From positions 558,001 through 622,000 of the forward strand of contig JAFKAC010000026.1 in assembly GCA_025766275.1 (NCBI GenBank): a DNA stretch of 64,000 nucleotides. The letters run 5' to 3'. This DNA is from Lactarius indigo. Its lineage: Eukaryota > Basidiomycota > Agaricomycetes > Russulales > Russulaceae. Position numbers and translations under genes: made by a program. A model generated the notes under the pieces. That model made no database searches. It worked only from the letters and a program-made list of their open reading frames with translations, and was not told where the DNA came from. This document shows positions 24,299-35,801 of the stretch, piece by piece; the first letter of the stretch is position 1; every line of letters starts with the position of its first letter.

Positions 24299-27200
24299 TC
24301 AACGACGAGCACCATGCTTCGACAACAATCGTAGGACATCACGATGCCCACCTATTCTAGCTGCTCGGTATGGTGTCATGCCAATGTCACCCAGCGTGTT
24401 AACGTCGGCACCTCGTTCGATCAAGTACTGCACGACCTCGGAAAGACCTTCCATCGATGCGTAGAACAATGGAGTCGAGTGACTCCGATCCATTGCGTCG
24501 ACATCGGCACCATTATCGAGTAACAACCGAACGATGTCGAGGTGTCCGAATTCCGATGCGTTGTGTAGTGCAGTGCGGCCTCCCTGATTACGACAACTCA
24601 CGTCTGCGCCACGGTCGGTCAATAGGCGGGCAACCTCCGATCTTCCTGCTTTTGATGCCACGTGCAATGGTGTCTGCTGTTTCGCGTTTCGGGTATTGAC
24701 ATCCACCCCGCGATCGAGTAACGATTGTATGACGTCCAAGCGTCCGTGTTCGGATGCGGTATGCAGGATCATCTCGTCCCATTCATAGGCACCATATTCG
24801 CTGATTCCGGTATGTCTACTGAACGAAGACGGCCTGACGATATCTGAATGTTCATTCCGAGATGCCTCTTCAGGTGGTGTCAATTCCATACGATTGGCCA
24901 GAAAACTGGCGACTTCGTGCTCGCTCTGGAGAGACGCAAGGTCTAAAGGTGATTCGTCGTTGTAGTCTCGCGCATTGATATCCGCGCCTGACTCCAGTAA
25001 CAACTCCACGACGTCTAGGTGCCCCTCCTCTGCCGCTGCATGTAGTGGCGTCCGCTCCTTGCTATCTCTTGAACCCACATTTGCGGCACAACGGATGAGA
25101 AAACGAGTGAGCTCTAGCTGCCCATCTCCGGATGCACAGGCCAAGGGTGTTTCTTGGTGGTTGGTCTGCTTGTCAACGTCAGCACCGCGTTCAACCAGTA
25201 ACTCCGCGACATCGAGATGTCCACGTGTTGACGCGCGATGAAGTGGAGCCCAAAGATCCGTATCCTGAACATTCACATCCGCGCCATGGTCGAGTAGGAG
25301 CCGCGCGATATCTGTATGACCGAACCATGACGCGGAGTGTAGCGAACTCCAGCCCCTGTCGTCGACAGCATTCACATCGGCCCCGTGGTCGATCAGAACG
25401 CGTGATACCTCTAGGTGTCCACCCCGTGACGCTAGCATCAACGCATCGTCGCGATTGCTATTCCGCTCTTGAACATTCGCGCCATTATCGAGCAAAAGCT
25501 TCACGATGTTGAGATGGCCTTCTCCTGCAGCTGTGTGAAGTGGCGTACAGCCTTTCGCGTTGCGGGGGCCTACACCCGCTCCACTCTCCTCTAGGAAGGA
25601 AAGAAGCTTGAGCTTTCCGTAGCCCGACGAGACGTCCAAGGGAATCTTTTTTTCTGCATTCCATACATCGACGTCCACGCCACCTGCAAGAAACATCTCT
25701 AAGATGCCAAAATACCCAAGTCGCCATGCATTGTGTAACGGAGTCTGGCCGTCCTTATCCTTGAACATCATATTTGCGCCTCTCTGAATTAAAAATCGGG
25801 CGACTTCGAGGTGCCCCTCGCGCAAAGCCACATCGAGTGGTGATTCGCCGAATGCATCCGCCTTGTTCAGGGCTACACCATGTCGCGCCAACAGCTGAAC
25901 AATCTCGAGGTATCCCCCAGCCGACGCCAGATACAACGGGGTTCGAAGGTGCATGTCCTGTACATTCGCATCGGCGCCGTGGTCAAGTAGATCTTGCACG
26001 ATATTGAGATACCCAAGATTTGATGCTGAGTGCAATGGTGTCGATTCACCGTCATCGCGGGATGCTACATCTGCCCCACGCTCAAGTAGGAAGTGCACGA
26101 TTTCAGGATGTTCTTGTCGTGATGACAGTGCCAGTGGAGTACAGCCACTACCGTCGCGGGAATGTAAGGATGCGCCGGCGTCGTGCAACAATCTTATGAT
26201 TTCCAATTCACCGAGGATCGAAGCCGCGTGCAGCAGGGATGCATTACTTTTGTCTCGAAAATTTGGGTCTGCGCCATGCTCCAGTAGTAGTCGACAAATC
26301 TCCGGCTTTCCGGACAACGTCGCGAAAGACAATGGGGTAACGGGCTGCACATCTGTCCGGATGTCAACGTCGACTTGATGCTCGAGTAATACTTGCACTG
26401 TGTCACGATGACCGCCTTGCGATGCCCAGTGTAGTGGACAGAAGCCCTTGCTGTCTGGGGTGTTTTTATCCGCACCATGACGAAGTAACACCAGACAAAC
26501 GTCAACATCCCCCTTGGCGGACGCAGCATTCAACGGTGTCCCGTAATTGCCTCCCTTAGCATTGACATCTCCACAGCGGGTAGTGACGAGGCGATCTACA
26601 ACACTGGGGAGGCCACAGAGTGCGGCGTAATATAGTGGTGAAGCCTTTGGTCGCGTCGGGGCCATTGTCATAGGTTCTTCCCAAAGTCGGTCAGAGTCGT
26701 GAATCCAGACCCATGTCGCAAAATATGGCTTGTCCGGGTCAAAGAGACGCTCCCTAAAATCCTCGATACTTGGCGACACACCCTCGAATTTGCCGTGGTC
26801 GACCCAGTGCCGGGCCGCGTAGATAGCAAGGGGACGTTTTTCCACTGCGCCCTTGTCGATGCTCTCGTCTAGACTAAGTAAGACGACGAGGCAAGCTCGC
26901 GCGAAGATGGTGTGCGCGGAACGAAGGATGACGTGATAGTGGGAAAGGCTCTCTCCCGCAGCGGAAAGGCGAAGGCGATCGGATGTCAAGAACTCCCTCA
27001 CAGAGAAATGCGCAAATTGAACGATAGAAGATCCGTTCACATTGACTACGGTGATGAGGCTAGAACAGGCAGACAGAACAGCTTGCTGTGCATCTTCGGG
27101 ACGCCAATCTACGTCATATTCCGCACCTGGTTCGGCTTCTAGTTGAACGGCAAGAACCTCTGCGAGTTCTTCGACGCGAAGGGGGCGAACGGAGACAGTG

Positions 27201-29399
27201 AGACACTGGAAGAGTCGGCGGGCATACTTTTGTTTCTCCTTATCGATGGCTAGCAAGATGCGCTCGTATGTCTCGTCCAAGGATTCGGGCAACTCATCTA
27301 AAGCGCGCCGCATCGCCGCCGGAAAGCAGCGACGCAATACTTCCAGTTGGCAAAAGACCCATCGGAACCTGTGTCTAGATGAAAAATTATGGTAATACGG
27401 GGATAATGATTACTCACATGCCGTCGGCCTTCTCAGTGAGTGCGTCGATGACCAATCGCCTGTCCTGCGCTCTCCACCTTCGCATCTTCCGGTCCGACTG
27501 GACAACCGCGTTGATGTAGTCGTTTATATCCTGCTTTTGGCCGTCCTCATCGTGGAGGGACACAGTATGAGACGCTAAAGGTTCGAGAGCATCTAGGATA
27601 TCAGCCTCGTGACGACTCGTGACACAGAGGCGAAGATTCGGAAGGCGTGATCCGACAAGGTCTTCAATGAAGTCAAGAACCCGTTCACGTGGAGATACGA
27701 CCCCAGAGGAGTCGGGACACTCGTCGACAGCGTCCATGATGAGATAAACTGGGGGTTGATCTGGAAGTCGGAGCATGTCTTTCAGGCATTGGGTAAGCGC
27801 TTCGTCGTCGGGTAATTGAGACCCGGAATAATGCGTCGAGTACATGTCAGAAAGGATATTATAGCAAGCGTCGGACTGTGCGCTGAGCTGAGTGATGACG
27901 GAAGTGAGTAAGCCACGGATGTCTTGTTTCGCAGTATCTCGGAAGTCGAAGTAGAAATACGCGATCAAAGCCAATCCAGCATCGCACATGGCTTTAGCTT
28001 CTTGAATAACGGTCGAACTGTTTGAAAACATATTTGATAAAATAAAGAGGAGAGTGGGCGTGGGACCTACCATAAGATGCTCTTTCCTGATCCCGCTAAA
28101 GTGACGGACTACTATCGGTAACCTGGAATTACCGGAAGTGCTAGGAAACACATACGTTTACCATGTATCCACAGAAGGCAACCCGTCGCATTCCAGTCCT
28201 CGAAGGTGGTACCTCGGGTAAACCACATCGCGGATCCATCGCGATTATCTCTACGCGCCAGGATCTGATTCTTGGATGGGTCTGGGGGAGAAAGCCAGCT
28301 TCTGGATTTGTCTTGTAAACGATCACCTGTGGGGCGGTAAAATCTCTATGGCTACCGTGACGTATGGTGGATGAAACAACTCACGGTTCATTTTGTTTAT
28401 TTCGTTCACCACATCTTGCATAGTAACTAGGATTTATCCATGAGAAGGGATACGACTCACAGAATAGTCAGAACATACCAAGGGTCTTCCGGATCGCACG
28501 GGTTGAGGCCTCGCCGCCTATGCGGACAACAGTCTGATCAGATGTCAAATATCAGCTAATGAGCTTTACTCACCGTCCATGACGACTTTCATGTTATTCA
28601 TAAGACCATAAACAACTTCCAAGACCTGGGCGTCCATCATGCGGGCCTCTTCCTGTGTGAGTCGGTCCAACCTCCGCAGTATGCTTTCGATCTCGGTGTC
28701 CCCCAAGAGCTTCTTCGCGAATTGCTCTGAAACCAGTTCAGCGGTAGTAGCTGATGACACTGTAAGGATGTACTTACTGAAACGTCCTTGCTTGATTTGT
28801 TTCTTCGCCAGCGCAAGGACAGAAACCAACTCGACCATCATCTTCACGATTATATCCGTCATCAAAGGGCTCAAAGAGATTTTGGAGTAGATTTCCAGGC
28901 GTCTTAGAAAGCTTCCGATGCATTCAAAGAGTTCTAGGAGAGCATCGTAGCTCGCGCTGACACCTCCGGCCGCCTGGTGTAGTTGGATATCAAAGGACCA
29001 TAGCTAGGGAGTAAGGGAACAACACGCACGTCGAAGAGAACATTGATGCCGACAAAAATGAGTTTTGTAGGCTGGAACGGAACCTTATGGAGAAAGAGTA
29101 AACAATCAAAGAGATTGAAACGATTGTTCGCGGCTCACCAGCCCAGCTGCCTCGCCAAGAATTCCAGAGAAGGAGTGAACGAATTGCACTACCGGGCTGA
29201 GGCAATCGATGAATTTCCGATTTTTGTCACGATATTCCTTGAATGCCTTCACGTTCTCTTCAAGTAGCTGGAGAACAGCACCGGGAGAGTCACAACCCTT
29301 TACTACGTCAGAGAACGGGTCGTCCTTTAGATTAATCCCCGTTTGCTCAGCGTAGTTATCCAAGGCATTGAGAATCAACTGATAGTTGGGGGAGGACAT
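24299..29399 (-). CDS. NOD-like receptor: Goodbye - NACHT - ankyrin repeats
   Basis: Fungal STAND/NLR protein, expected to act in the cytoplasm as a non-self or damage sensor. ATG 29399 begins a Goodbye-type N-terminal domain (YAEQTGINLKDDPFSDVV, SFSGILGEAAGL, AGGVSASYDALLELFECIGS, MTDIIVKMMVELVSVLALA). The NACHT P-loop is intact but sits on a 25-nt exon (28095-28071): WIH, then AGSGKSIL, then CSTVIQEAK after splicing. Walker B is YLIMDAVDECPD near 27730. The next splice near 27416 joins ADGM to FRWVFCQLEVL. The last exon (27337-24299 and a little upstream) encodes the NACHT C-terminal region and about 22 ankyrin repeats with the TPLHxAS / GHLDIVxLLLDxGADVN pattern, without a stop. One repeat near 24900 is interrupted by a non-repeat insert. 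The gene appears intact. Confidence 0.92.
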
Positions 29400-30475
29400 T
29401 GTTGAGAAGAAACAGAGGGTTGGTAGCGTTCTCGTTCAGCGAGGATGACTGCTAGTTGCAATCAATCACAGGAGGTACGACGACTGTCAGGGAGCACAGC
29501 CTCATTCGAATGGTCACTTGACTGACCGAACGCCGTGGCATAACTGGATACGATAACGAAGATAGACGCCGTTTGAGCGCTTGATTGTAATACGGGATTA
29601 CAGTAATTCGCGTCGGTTGAAGCTTGCCAGTCACCAATTTCAATCGAAGTTGGGCGGCTGGGAACACGTCTTGAAAGTCTTTGGACATGGACTGCGAAGG
29701 TATATGTAGGCGATTCGGAGCGGATGTAGTAAGGCGTCTACCGTAAGGACACAGCATCGTTGTATGCTGCGCACATATCAACGTGAAACTCCCGACTCCC
29801 AAATACAGTACGGTACAAATATTGTACAGGAAGTGCACAACAGGTGCAGTTAAATAACGTACGTGAGCTTGTCGACCCGACAGAGGTCGCCCTGTAAAGT
29901 TCTCAGTAAGGTTCTCGGTGCCACAAATAGGCCTCATCACCGCCTCCATAATCTTCTCATGGCTTTAGAAAAAGAACCTTCAGGAAGAACTCAGGACTGC
30001 CGTACTCGTCTGGGACCAGCCGTCGGGGATTCGCACAGAACCAGATGGTCGCGGTGGCAAAGATGCACAGTATTTGTCTCGGACAAACATCCGGCATTTC
30101 AATTCGCCGAGCCGTGCTGCTGTGCGTGCCGTGTGCAGTGGGTGGGTACCTCATAACGGTGATGTGAACCCATTAAATTACATTCGCGAGTAGCAAACCC
30201 AACCTTGAAACCGACTTCTACGACAAAAGTGTCGTTCTGCTAGTCGTGGCGATAGGGATTTAGATCGGCTTTGCAGGTGCAGTACTGTATAGTACTGTAA
30301 CATGTGCACACGTGTACACCCACGTCGCAGGCGTCTAAGTACAGTGATAGCGTGAACGTTATTTGCAGTCCTGCCGAGCCGTTTTCGCTTAGACGTCTCG
30401 GATCTTTTTTCATTATTGAGCTCTTTACTGTAATCGAACCTACTTTTTTTCTTTTCACCCCCCAACTTGACAACC
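29400..30475. other. Divergent promoter region between the NLR and the dehydrogenase
   Basis: About 1.1 kb separates two start codons that face away from each other. Open frames such as 29452-29949 show no domain. A T-rich/C-rich tract (near 30440-30465) just before the dehydrogenase ATG resembles a fungal core-promoter pyrimidine stretch. Confidence 0.6.
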
Positions 30476-31968
30476 ATGACCACCATCATTCCTGACGACG
30501 AATTGTTTGCGTATGCGGAGCGTGCAAAGGGAAAGGTCGTCGTACTGACGGGTACGTGTCGCGCACTGGCTTGATGCAAGGCCGAGAAATGGTAATATCG
30601 CGTAGGTGGCGCGAATGGTATTGGCAAGGAGGTCGCTTTGGCGTTTGCGAAGCATGGGTACGTGGCGCAATTTATGGAACGATGTCCCACAGTCAAACAC
30701 TCTCATTTAGCTCCAAAGTGGTGATTGGAGACATGGACGTGTCTGGAGCAGAGGCTGTGGTCAATAGCATTACCAAGAATGGAGGGTGGGTAGTCGTATT
30801 CAAGCTGCTACCTCACTTGGGGGACATCGGGAACTGAGTCAAGCCCTTCTTACCTGTAGCGAGGCTACGTCCACCAAATGCAACGTGGTCAACTGGGATG
30901 ACCAGGTCGCCCTCTTTGAGCTCGCGTTCGAGCGCTATGGTACTATTGACATTGTGGTCCGCACCCTCTTATGCTACCGCTTTTCAGAGCTTCAAACGCA
31001 TTCGAACCCTATCCTAGATCCCTAACGCAGGTATAACCGAAAAAGAGCAGGGGGTCTGCAGCGGCAGACTGACGGTCGTGAACGGCAAGCCCATCGCGCC
31101 GAAGCTCACAACCCTGGACGTCAACCTGACCGGTGTCTTCTACAGTAAGTGGCATATCTGCCGTCTCCTTTTCCCGTTGTCGAAATGACCACCCACAGCC
31201 GTACACCTTGGGGTGCACTACGTGAAGCGCAACCGCACTCCCGACTCGTGGAAAGCGATCGTCCTTTTAGGCTCAGTCGGTACGTGTTACCCGACACGTC
31301 ATACACGGATTCGGCCGACCATACCCGCAGCATCCTGGGTGGGCCTACCAAAAGCGCCGCAGTACGCCGCCTCAAAGCACGGCGTGCTGGGCCTGATGCG
31401 CGCGGTAGACCCGATCGTATCCCCCGACAACATCCGCATCGCCGCCATCCACCCCTGGTTCGCAGGTACATACCGTGCCGCTCTCTCTCCTTTCTCCCCG
31501 AGCGCTGACCCGACCTGCGCTGCGAAGACACGGCTATCCTCGAACTCCCAACGAAGGTTCTGCTCGCCGGCATCCCGCTGACGCCCGTGCCGCGCATCGC
31601 AGGAGCGGTCTTCCGCGCCGCGACGGACCCGGACCTCGCGACGAGCGGCTGTCCATGGGTGCTACCGGACGACGGGCCCGTGATCCGCGTCGAGAAAGAG
31701 GCGCTGCGCGCGGGTGTATACGATATGCTCGACAAGCGTATCCGCCGCGCTAACAGGTACGCCCCCCCCCCCCCTTTGCTTTCAGCATTTCGCGCGGGGG
31801 CGCTGATGATGGACCGGCCGTCCTCGCAGCCTTGCCAGTACCATCGGGGACTGGGTGCGCTTGGCACGCGACTTGGGCCGTATCTTCCGCCCAGTGCTGG
31901 TCGTCTCTGTCCCCGTTGTTGTGCTCGCCATCGCCGTGTTCAGGGGCCTCGTCACGCTACCCTTTTAA
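30476..31968 (+). CDS. Short-chain dehydrogenase/reductase with C-terminal membrane anchor
   Basis: NAD(P)-dependent SDR in several exons. ATG 30476 begins TTIIPDDELFAYAERAKGK. Splicing gives VVVLTGGANGIGKEVALAFA (cofactor loop TGxxxGIG), KVVIGDMDVSGAEAVVNSI, CNVVNWDDQVALFELAFERY, PNAGITEKEQG (NAG motif), LDVNLTGVFYTVHLGVHYVK, VLLGSVASWVGLPKAPQY and YAASKHGVLGLM (catalytic Ser, and Tyr with Lys in YxxxK). The protein ends with DWVRLARDLGRIFRPV and a hydrophobic helix VLVVSVPVVVLAIAV before the stop at 31966-31968, suggesting tail anchoring. The layout resembles fungal 15-hydroxyprostaglandin-dehydrogenase-like SDRs; the substrate is unknown. An in-exon C run occurs at about 31763-31774, inside the last intron. 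Confidence 0.85.
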
Positions 31969-32659
31969 ATGCGTCCCTTGCCAGATGTATAGGAGGAAAA
32001 TTTGTCGTAGACGATTTATTGGTTCAAACTGCCCAGATCAGGTCATCATCGGACCTATTACGACTATCTTTGTGATAATGTATTTCCTGTGCTGGCCATC
32101 GTAATCTATTTGAGAACCGTATTTCACAATTGGTCTAGTAGCGCCCACACAGGCATCAACTAAGCTTGTCAGCGGGTTGTTTTCTACCCTCTCCTGCGAG
32201 GTAGCAATGGCGTGGCCATCGAGTAAGTCTGGGTAATATCTATTCCGTGTTGACCTAGGTTGTTGCTCACAGACCTGACTGAGGCCACTTTGGTGTACTT
32301 CCATTTGCGCGATACCCACTGGCAACTAGCGGCGCACAGGCAGGTCTGGGGTTACCTCCGCGGCCCGGGAGTCGTTCGTTCCGTTCCGAACAGCCGTCCT
32401 GCCAGTGACCAAATCGTTCCGCGTCATCTCCCCTGTATACTCTCGCAGGGTGGCGCCCTGCATGCTTGCTATCTGAGACCAATAAGCTTCAGAACAATTC
32501 GTTGGCGTGTGTATAGTATTGTAAAAGTGCAGGTGCAGGGAATACGGTGCAGCAACCACGTGGGCCGTTCCGGATCCGAATAATCATTACGCGAAATAAT
32601 TTGGTCAAGGCATCTCCCCTCGCCTCCATCTCCCACTCCATTCAACTGATTCGTCCACC
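31969..32659. other. Intergenic, no gene recognised
   Basis: Between the dehydrogenase stop and the first Met of the dihydrolipoamide dehydrogenase pseudogene. Only short, motif-free open frames occur. Confidence 0.6.
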
Positions 32660-34372
32660 ATGCTCGTCGTCCCCAAAGCCCCAAAATCCGTGAGCATCCC
32701 CCGCAATGTGCTACGACTCTAGTCTCACGTTGACCTTTGCCTCGTCGTAGACAGTGTCGTGACTTACACGGCACACTCCCCCCACGGCCTTGCAGGTTGG
32801 TCGCTGGCAGCGGTCAACACGAGAACTGGCGACCGCTTGGGGACAGTACGACGCGGTAGTCATCGGTGGAGGTACGTCTCTGTCCCCATCTTGGATTGAG
32901 GTTGAGGTGCTTAACGGCCGTTGGTTTGTAGGTCCTGGTGGTTACATGGCTGCGATCAAGGCAGCTCAGCTCGGTCTCAAAGACTTCTCAAAGTCGGTTC
33001 GTGGTTGCGTCGTCCACTTATTGTGTCGCTCATCTATTCTCTTCTAGACCGCATGTATCGAAAAGCGCGGAACGCTAGGTGGGACATACTTGAACGTCGG
33101 CTGTATCCCCTCCAAGGCAATGCTCAACAACTCGCACATCTTCCACCAGACACTCCATGATATCAAGAAGCGTGGTATCCATGGTGCGTCCTAAGCTTTT
33201 TCTCATGCCTTTCTTTCCTTGATAAAAAAAAAACTAGTCGAGGGCGTCAAATTGAATTTTCCGTAGATGCTCAAAGCGAAGGAAGACTCCGTGAACGGCC
33301 TCACGAAATGTGTCGAAATCCTCTTCGAGCAAAACAAAGTCGACTACATCAAGGGAACCGCCTCATTCGTCTCACCCAATACCATCTCCGTACAGCTCAT
33401 CGACGGCGGCGAGTCTATTGTGGAAGCGAAGAACATCATCGTCGTGACATGGCCCGAGGTTACTCCCTTCCCCTGCAGCGCCATCGAGATAGACGAGCAA
33501 CAGATCGTCAGCTGGATGGGTGCGCTTTTGCTACGGAAGGTCTCAGAAAAGATGGTCATCATTGGCGGAGGCATCATGGGACCGGAGATGGGCAGGGTAC
33601 GGAGTCGACTAGGCGCTGAAGTGACCGTTGTCGAATTCCTCAATAGCACTGGCTGCGCGGGCATCGACGAGATCTCGTGCGTTCGACTCTTAACTCGCGG
33701 TGTTGCTCTTTTTTGACGTATCACGGCGTGCTTAGGAAGCGGTTCCAGAAATCGCTGGCGGGGCACGGTCTCAAGTTCGAATTGAGCACCAAGGTGCTCT
33801 CTGCAGTGAAAAGGGACCAGAAGGTGGTCGTCACGACAGAGGTTGCTGAGGACGGAAGGCAGGACTCAGTGCGTCACTATTTTACTTTATCTGGGAGAGA
33901 ATTCACGTGGTACGAGGCAGCTCGAAGTAGACGTTGTACTCGTCGCCGTCGGCCGCCGACCATACATCCAAGGCCTTAGCCTCGAAAATTTCGGCGTCGA
34001 AGTCGACTCGCGCGGGCGCATCGTGATTGACGATCAGTTCAACACGGGCGTGTCGAACATCAAGTGCATCGGCGACGTGACCTTCGGACTGATACTCGCC
34101 CACAAGGCGGAGGAGGAGGGCATCTCGCCGCGGTGGAGTACATCCATAACGGCCATGGTCACGTGAACTACGGGATGATCCCGAGCGTGGTGTACACGCA
34201 CCCCGAAGTTGCGTAGGTCAAGAAGATGGAGCAGGAACTCAAGAAGGACGACGTAAGGTATAAGGTCGGCCAGTTACCGGTCCTTGCTAACTCGCGGGCC
34301 AAGGCGAACTTGGATACCAAGGGCCAGGTGAGGTTCCTTGTGGATGCGGAGATGGACCATCAGCAAGACTGA
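32660..34372 (+). pseudogene. Dihydrolipoamide dehydrogenase pseudogene (decayed, 3'-truncated)
   Basis: The remnant follows mitochondrial E3, the flavoprotein of the pyruvate and 2-oxoglutarate dehydrogenase complexes. A presequence-like exon starts at 32660 (MLVVPKAPKSVSIPRN). It is followed by [84 protein letters not shown] and [10 protein letters not shown]. Decay signs: an in-frame TAG just before MLKAKEDSVNG (NFP stop), a TAG in THPEVA stop VKK, and frame breaks near 33980 and 34130. The first redox cysteine is replaced by Tyr ([12 protein letters not shown], normally GTCLNVGC). The C-terminal dimerisation domain with its catalytic His is missing after LDTKGQVRFLVDAEMD. Confidence 0.88.
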
Positions 34373-34373
34373 A

Positions 34374-34662
34374 AGTCACTAGCAGAACTAGAGCTTGTCC
34401 CGCTAGTCCCGCTAGTGCTCTACTTTCGACCTAGGGCACGGCATGTCTGCTGACGCTAGTTAGCTATGCCTAGATCTAGTTCCCATAATTGGTACCTAGA
34501 TACATTCCTAGGTATATTAAATACGCCTAGACCTAGTTGCTGTCCCCAGATCTAGATTTTCTGGCCGCTACTAGTTCCTGTCCCAAAATCTAGTTACACC
34601 GTCTAGCAATTGTTTATCCCTAGCTCTAGAGCCACTGACTAGCACTAGTAATTCTAGTATGG
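34374..34662. repeat. CTAG-saturated sequence
   Basis: About 22 copies of the palindrome CTAG occur in roughly 290 bases, where about one is expected by chance. They often appear as CTAGATCTAG, CCTAGACCTAG or GACTAGCACTAGTA with variable spacing. No coding frame or fixed repeat period is visible. It starts immediately where the dehydrogenase pseudogene is cut off. Confidence 0.8.
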
Positions 34663-35037
34663 GTAGTTTAATGGCCCAGAATATAATACAGGTTGTTCGA
34701 CAAATGGCACTGCAGGAAAAGCACTGTATATTTACGAGAAAAGCGGTACTATCGACACATGATGTTTGGTTGCTACCTCCCCCTATTCCTGCCATTCACG
34801 TACACCACATCACAATGTCTATCCGTGAACACGGGAAAGCCGCGCACCACCATACGACACATAGTATACAGAAGAACAGACAACAATAAAGTGATATAAA
34901 GATGTGTGCAAAACGTGCACTTTGCGTGCCGGAAATACATATCATCTAAGCATATTCCCGACCCGTGTCCGCAACCAAGTCTATCTGTCTCAGTACCCCA
35001 TGAGTATGTAGGTACGTCGGGTTGGCAACTTATGGAC
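34663..35037. other. Short spacer, no gene recognised
   Basis: Sequence between the CTAG-rich block and the 3' fragment of the DUF6532-type gene. In the pre-inversion order this is the 3' flank of that gene. Confidence 0.5.
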
Positions 35038-35235
35038 TCACCAATCTATTTCGATCTCGGCATGCTGGCTCACTGCTTCGGCCTCAACACCTCCACAATC
35101 CTCTCCATTTTCTTCGTCATGGTCATGGTCAACCCCTTGCAAATAACGAGAGGCGTTGTCATGTATCTCTGCCCAGTTAGAATCCTTGAGCCGTTCGGCC
35201 GACTTCACAAGCGTGCGTGCCCTCCTGCCCCAGAG
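35038..35235 (-). pseudogene. C-terminal fragment of a DUF6532-type gene, cut by Gypsy-1
   Basis: Minus-strand frame LWGRRARTLVKSAERLKDSN, WAEIHDNASRYLQG, an acidic run DHDHDEENGED, then stop at 35038. It is directly bounded by the CAGAG duplication (35231-35235) next to the Gypsy-1 LTR. The other side of the same target, at 41074-41078, ends the 5' part of the gene (GFKDSL). Removing the element and one duplication gives an in-frame DSLWGRRARTLVK, so the two pieces were one gene. The function of DUF6532 proteins is not known. Confidence 0.85.
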
Positions 35236-35720
35236 TGTTACGATCACAACCGGTTATGACTACGGACCGACTCAGTATTAGTCATGGACATTTACATCGT
35301 ATCAGTCAGCATAGTAGTACACACATGATTGTGGCTCATGTATGACTCGTTCCTAGGATAGCTCAGCTGTACTAGGGTTCGAGCTAGTTACGCTACTGGT
35401 TTTCTACTGTTCAAAGCGGCGCTTTAAAGCCCGCGTGTATCTGTATAAGTAGTCGTCTCTGAAGACCAAGAGTCCCCATCTTGGTCTTCTTCAATCCACC
35501 AGTTGACTCGCCTTCTATCTGCCTTAGTCTCGAACTAAGTGTGCTTCTACTTGTATCCACCAAGGGATACTCTCTCTTCATCCTTTAGCTGCAGCGTGTG
35601 CTGAAGTGCCCCTGTTCAGCCTGCATTGGGTTGACATGTGGTCCCCATTTGCCTGACTTCCGCTAAGTCGATTACGCCTATCATGAGTCCGAGTCGGACT
35701 AACGCCGGTGGAGCGTAACA
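35236..35720 (+). repeat. Gypsy-1 5' LTR (485 bp)
   Basis: Begins TGTTACGATC and ends GGAGCGTAACA. It pairs with the inverted LTR at 41079-41558. The two differ by five substitutions, all at CpG, and one 5-bp indel. A TATA-like motif (GTATAAGTAG near 35441) precedes a perfect 10-bp stem AAGACCAAGA / TCTTGGTCTT (35462-35471, 35479-35488). Confidence 0.93.
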
Positions 35721-35801
35721 TTAAGACCAAGATCCTCATCGTGGCGTACTCGACCAGAGATCAGTGGATGTCTTTCCGTCCCTATCACATTGAACGATGA
35801 G

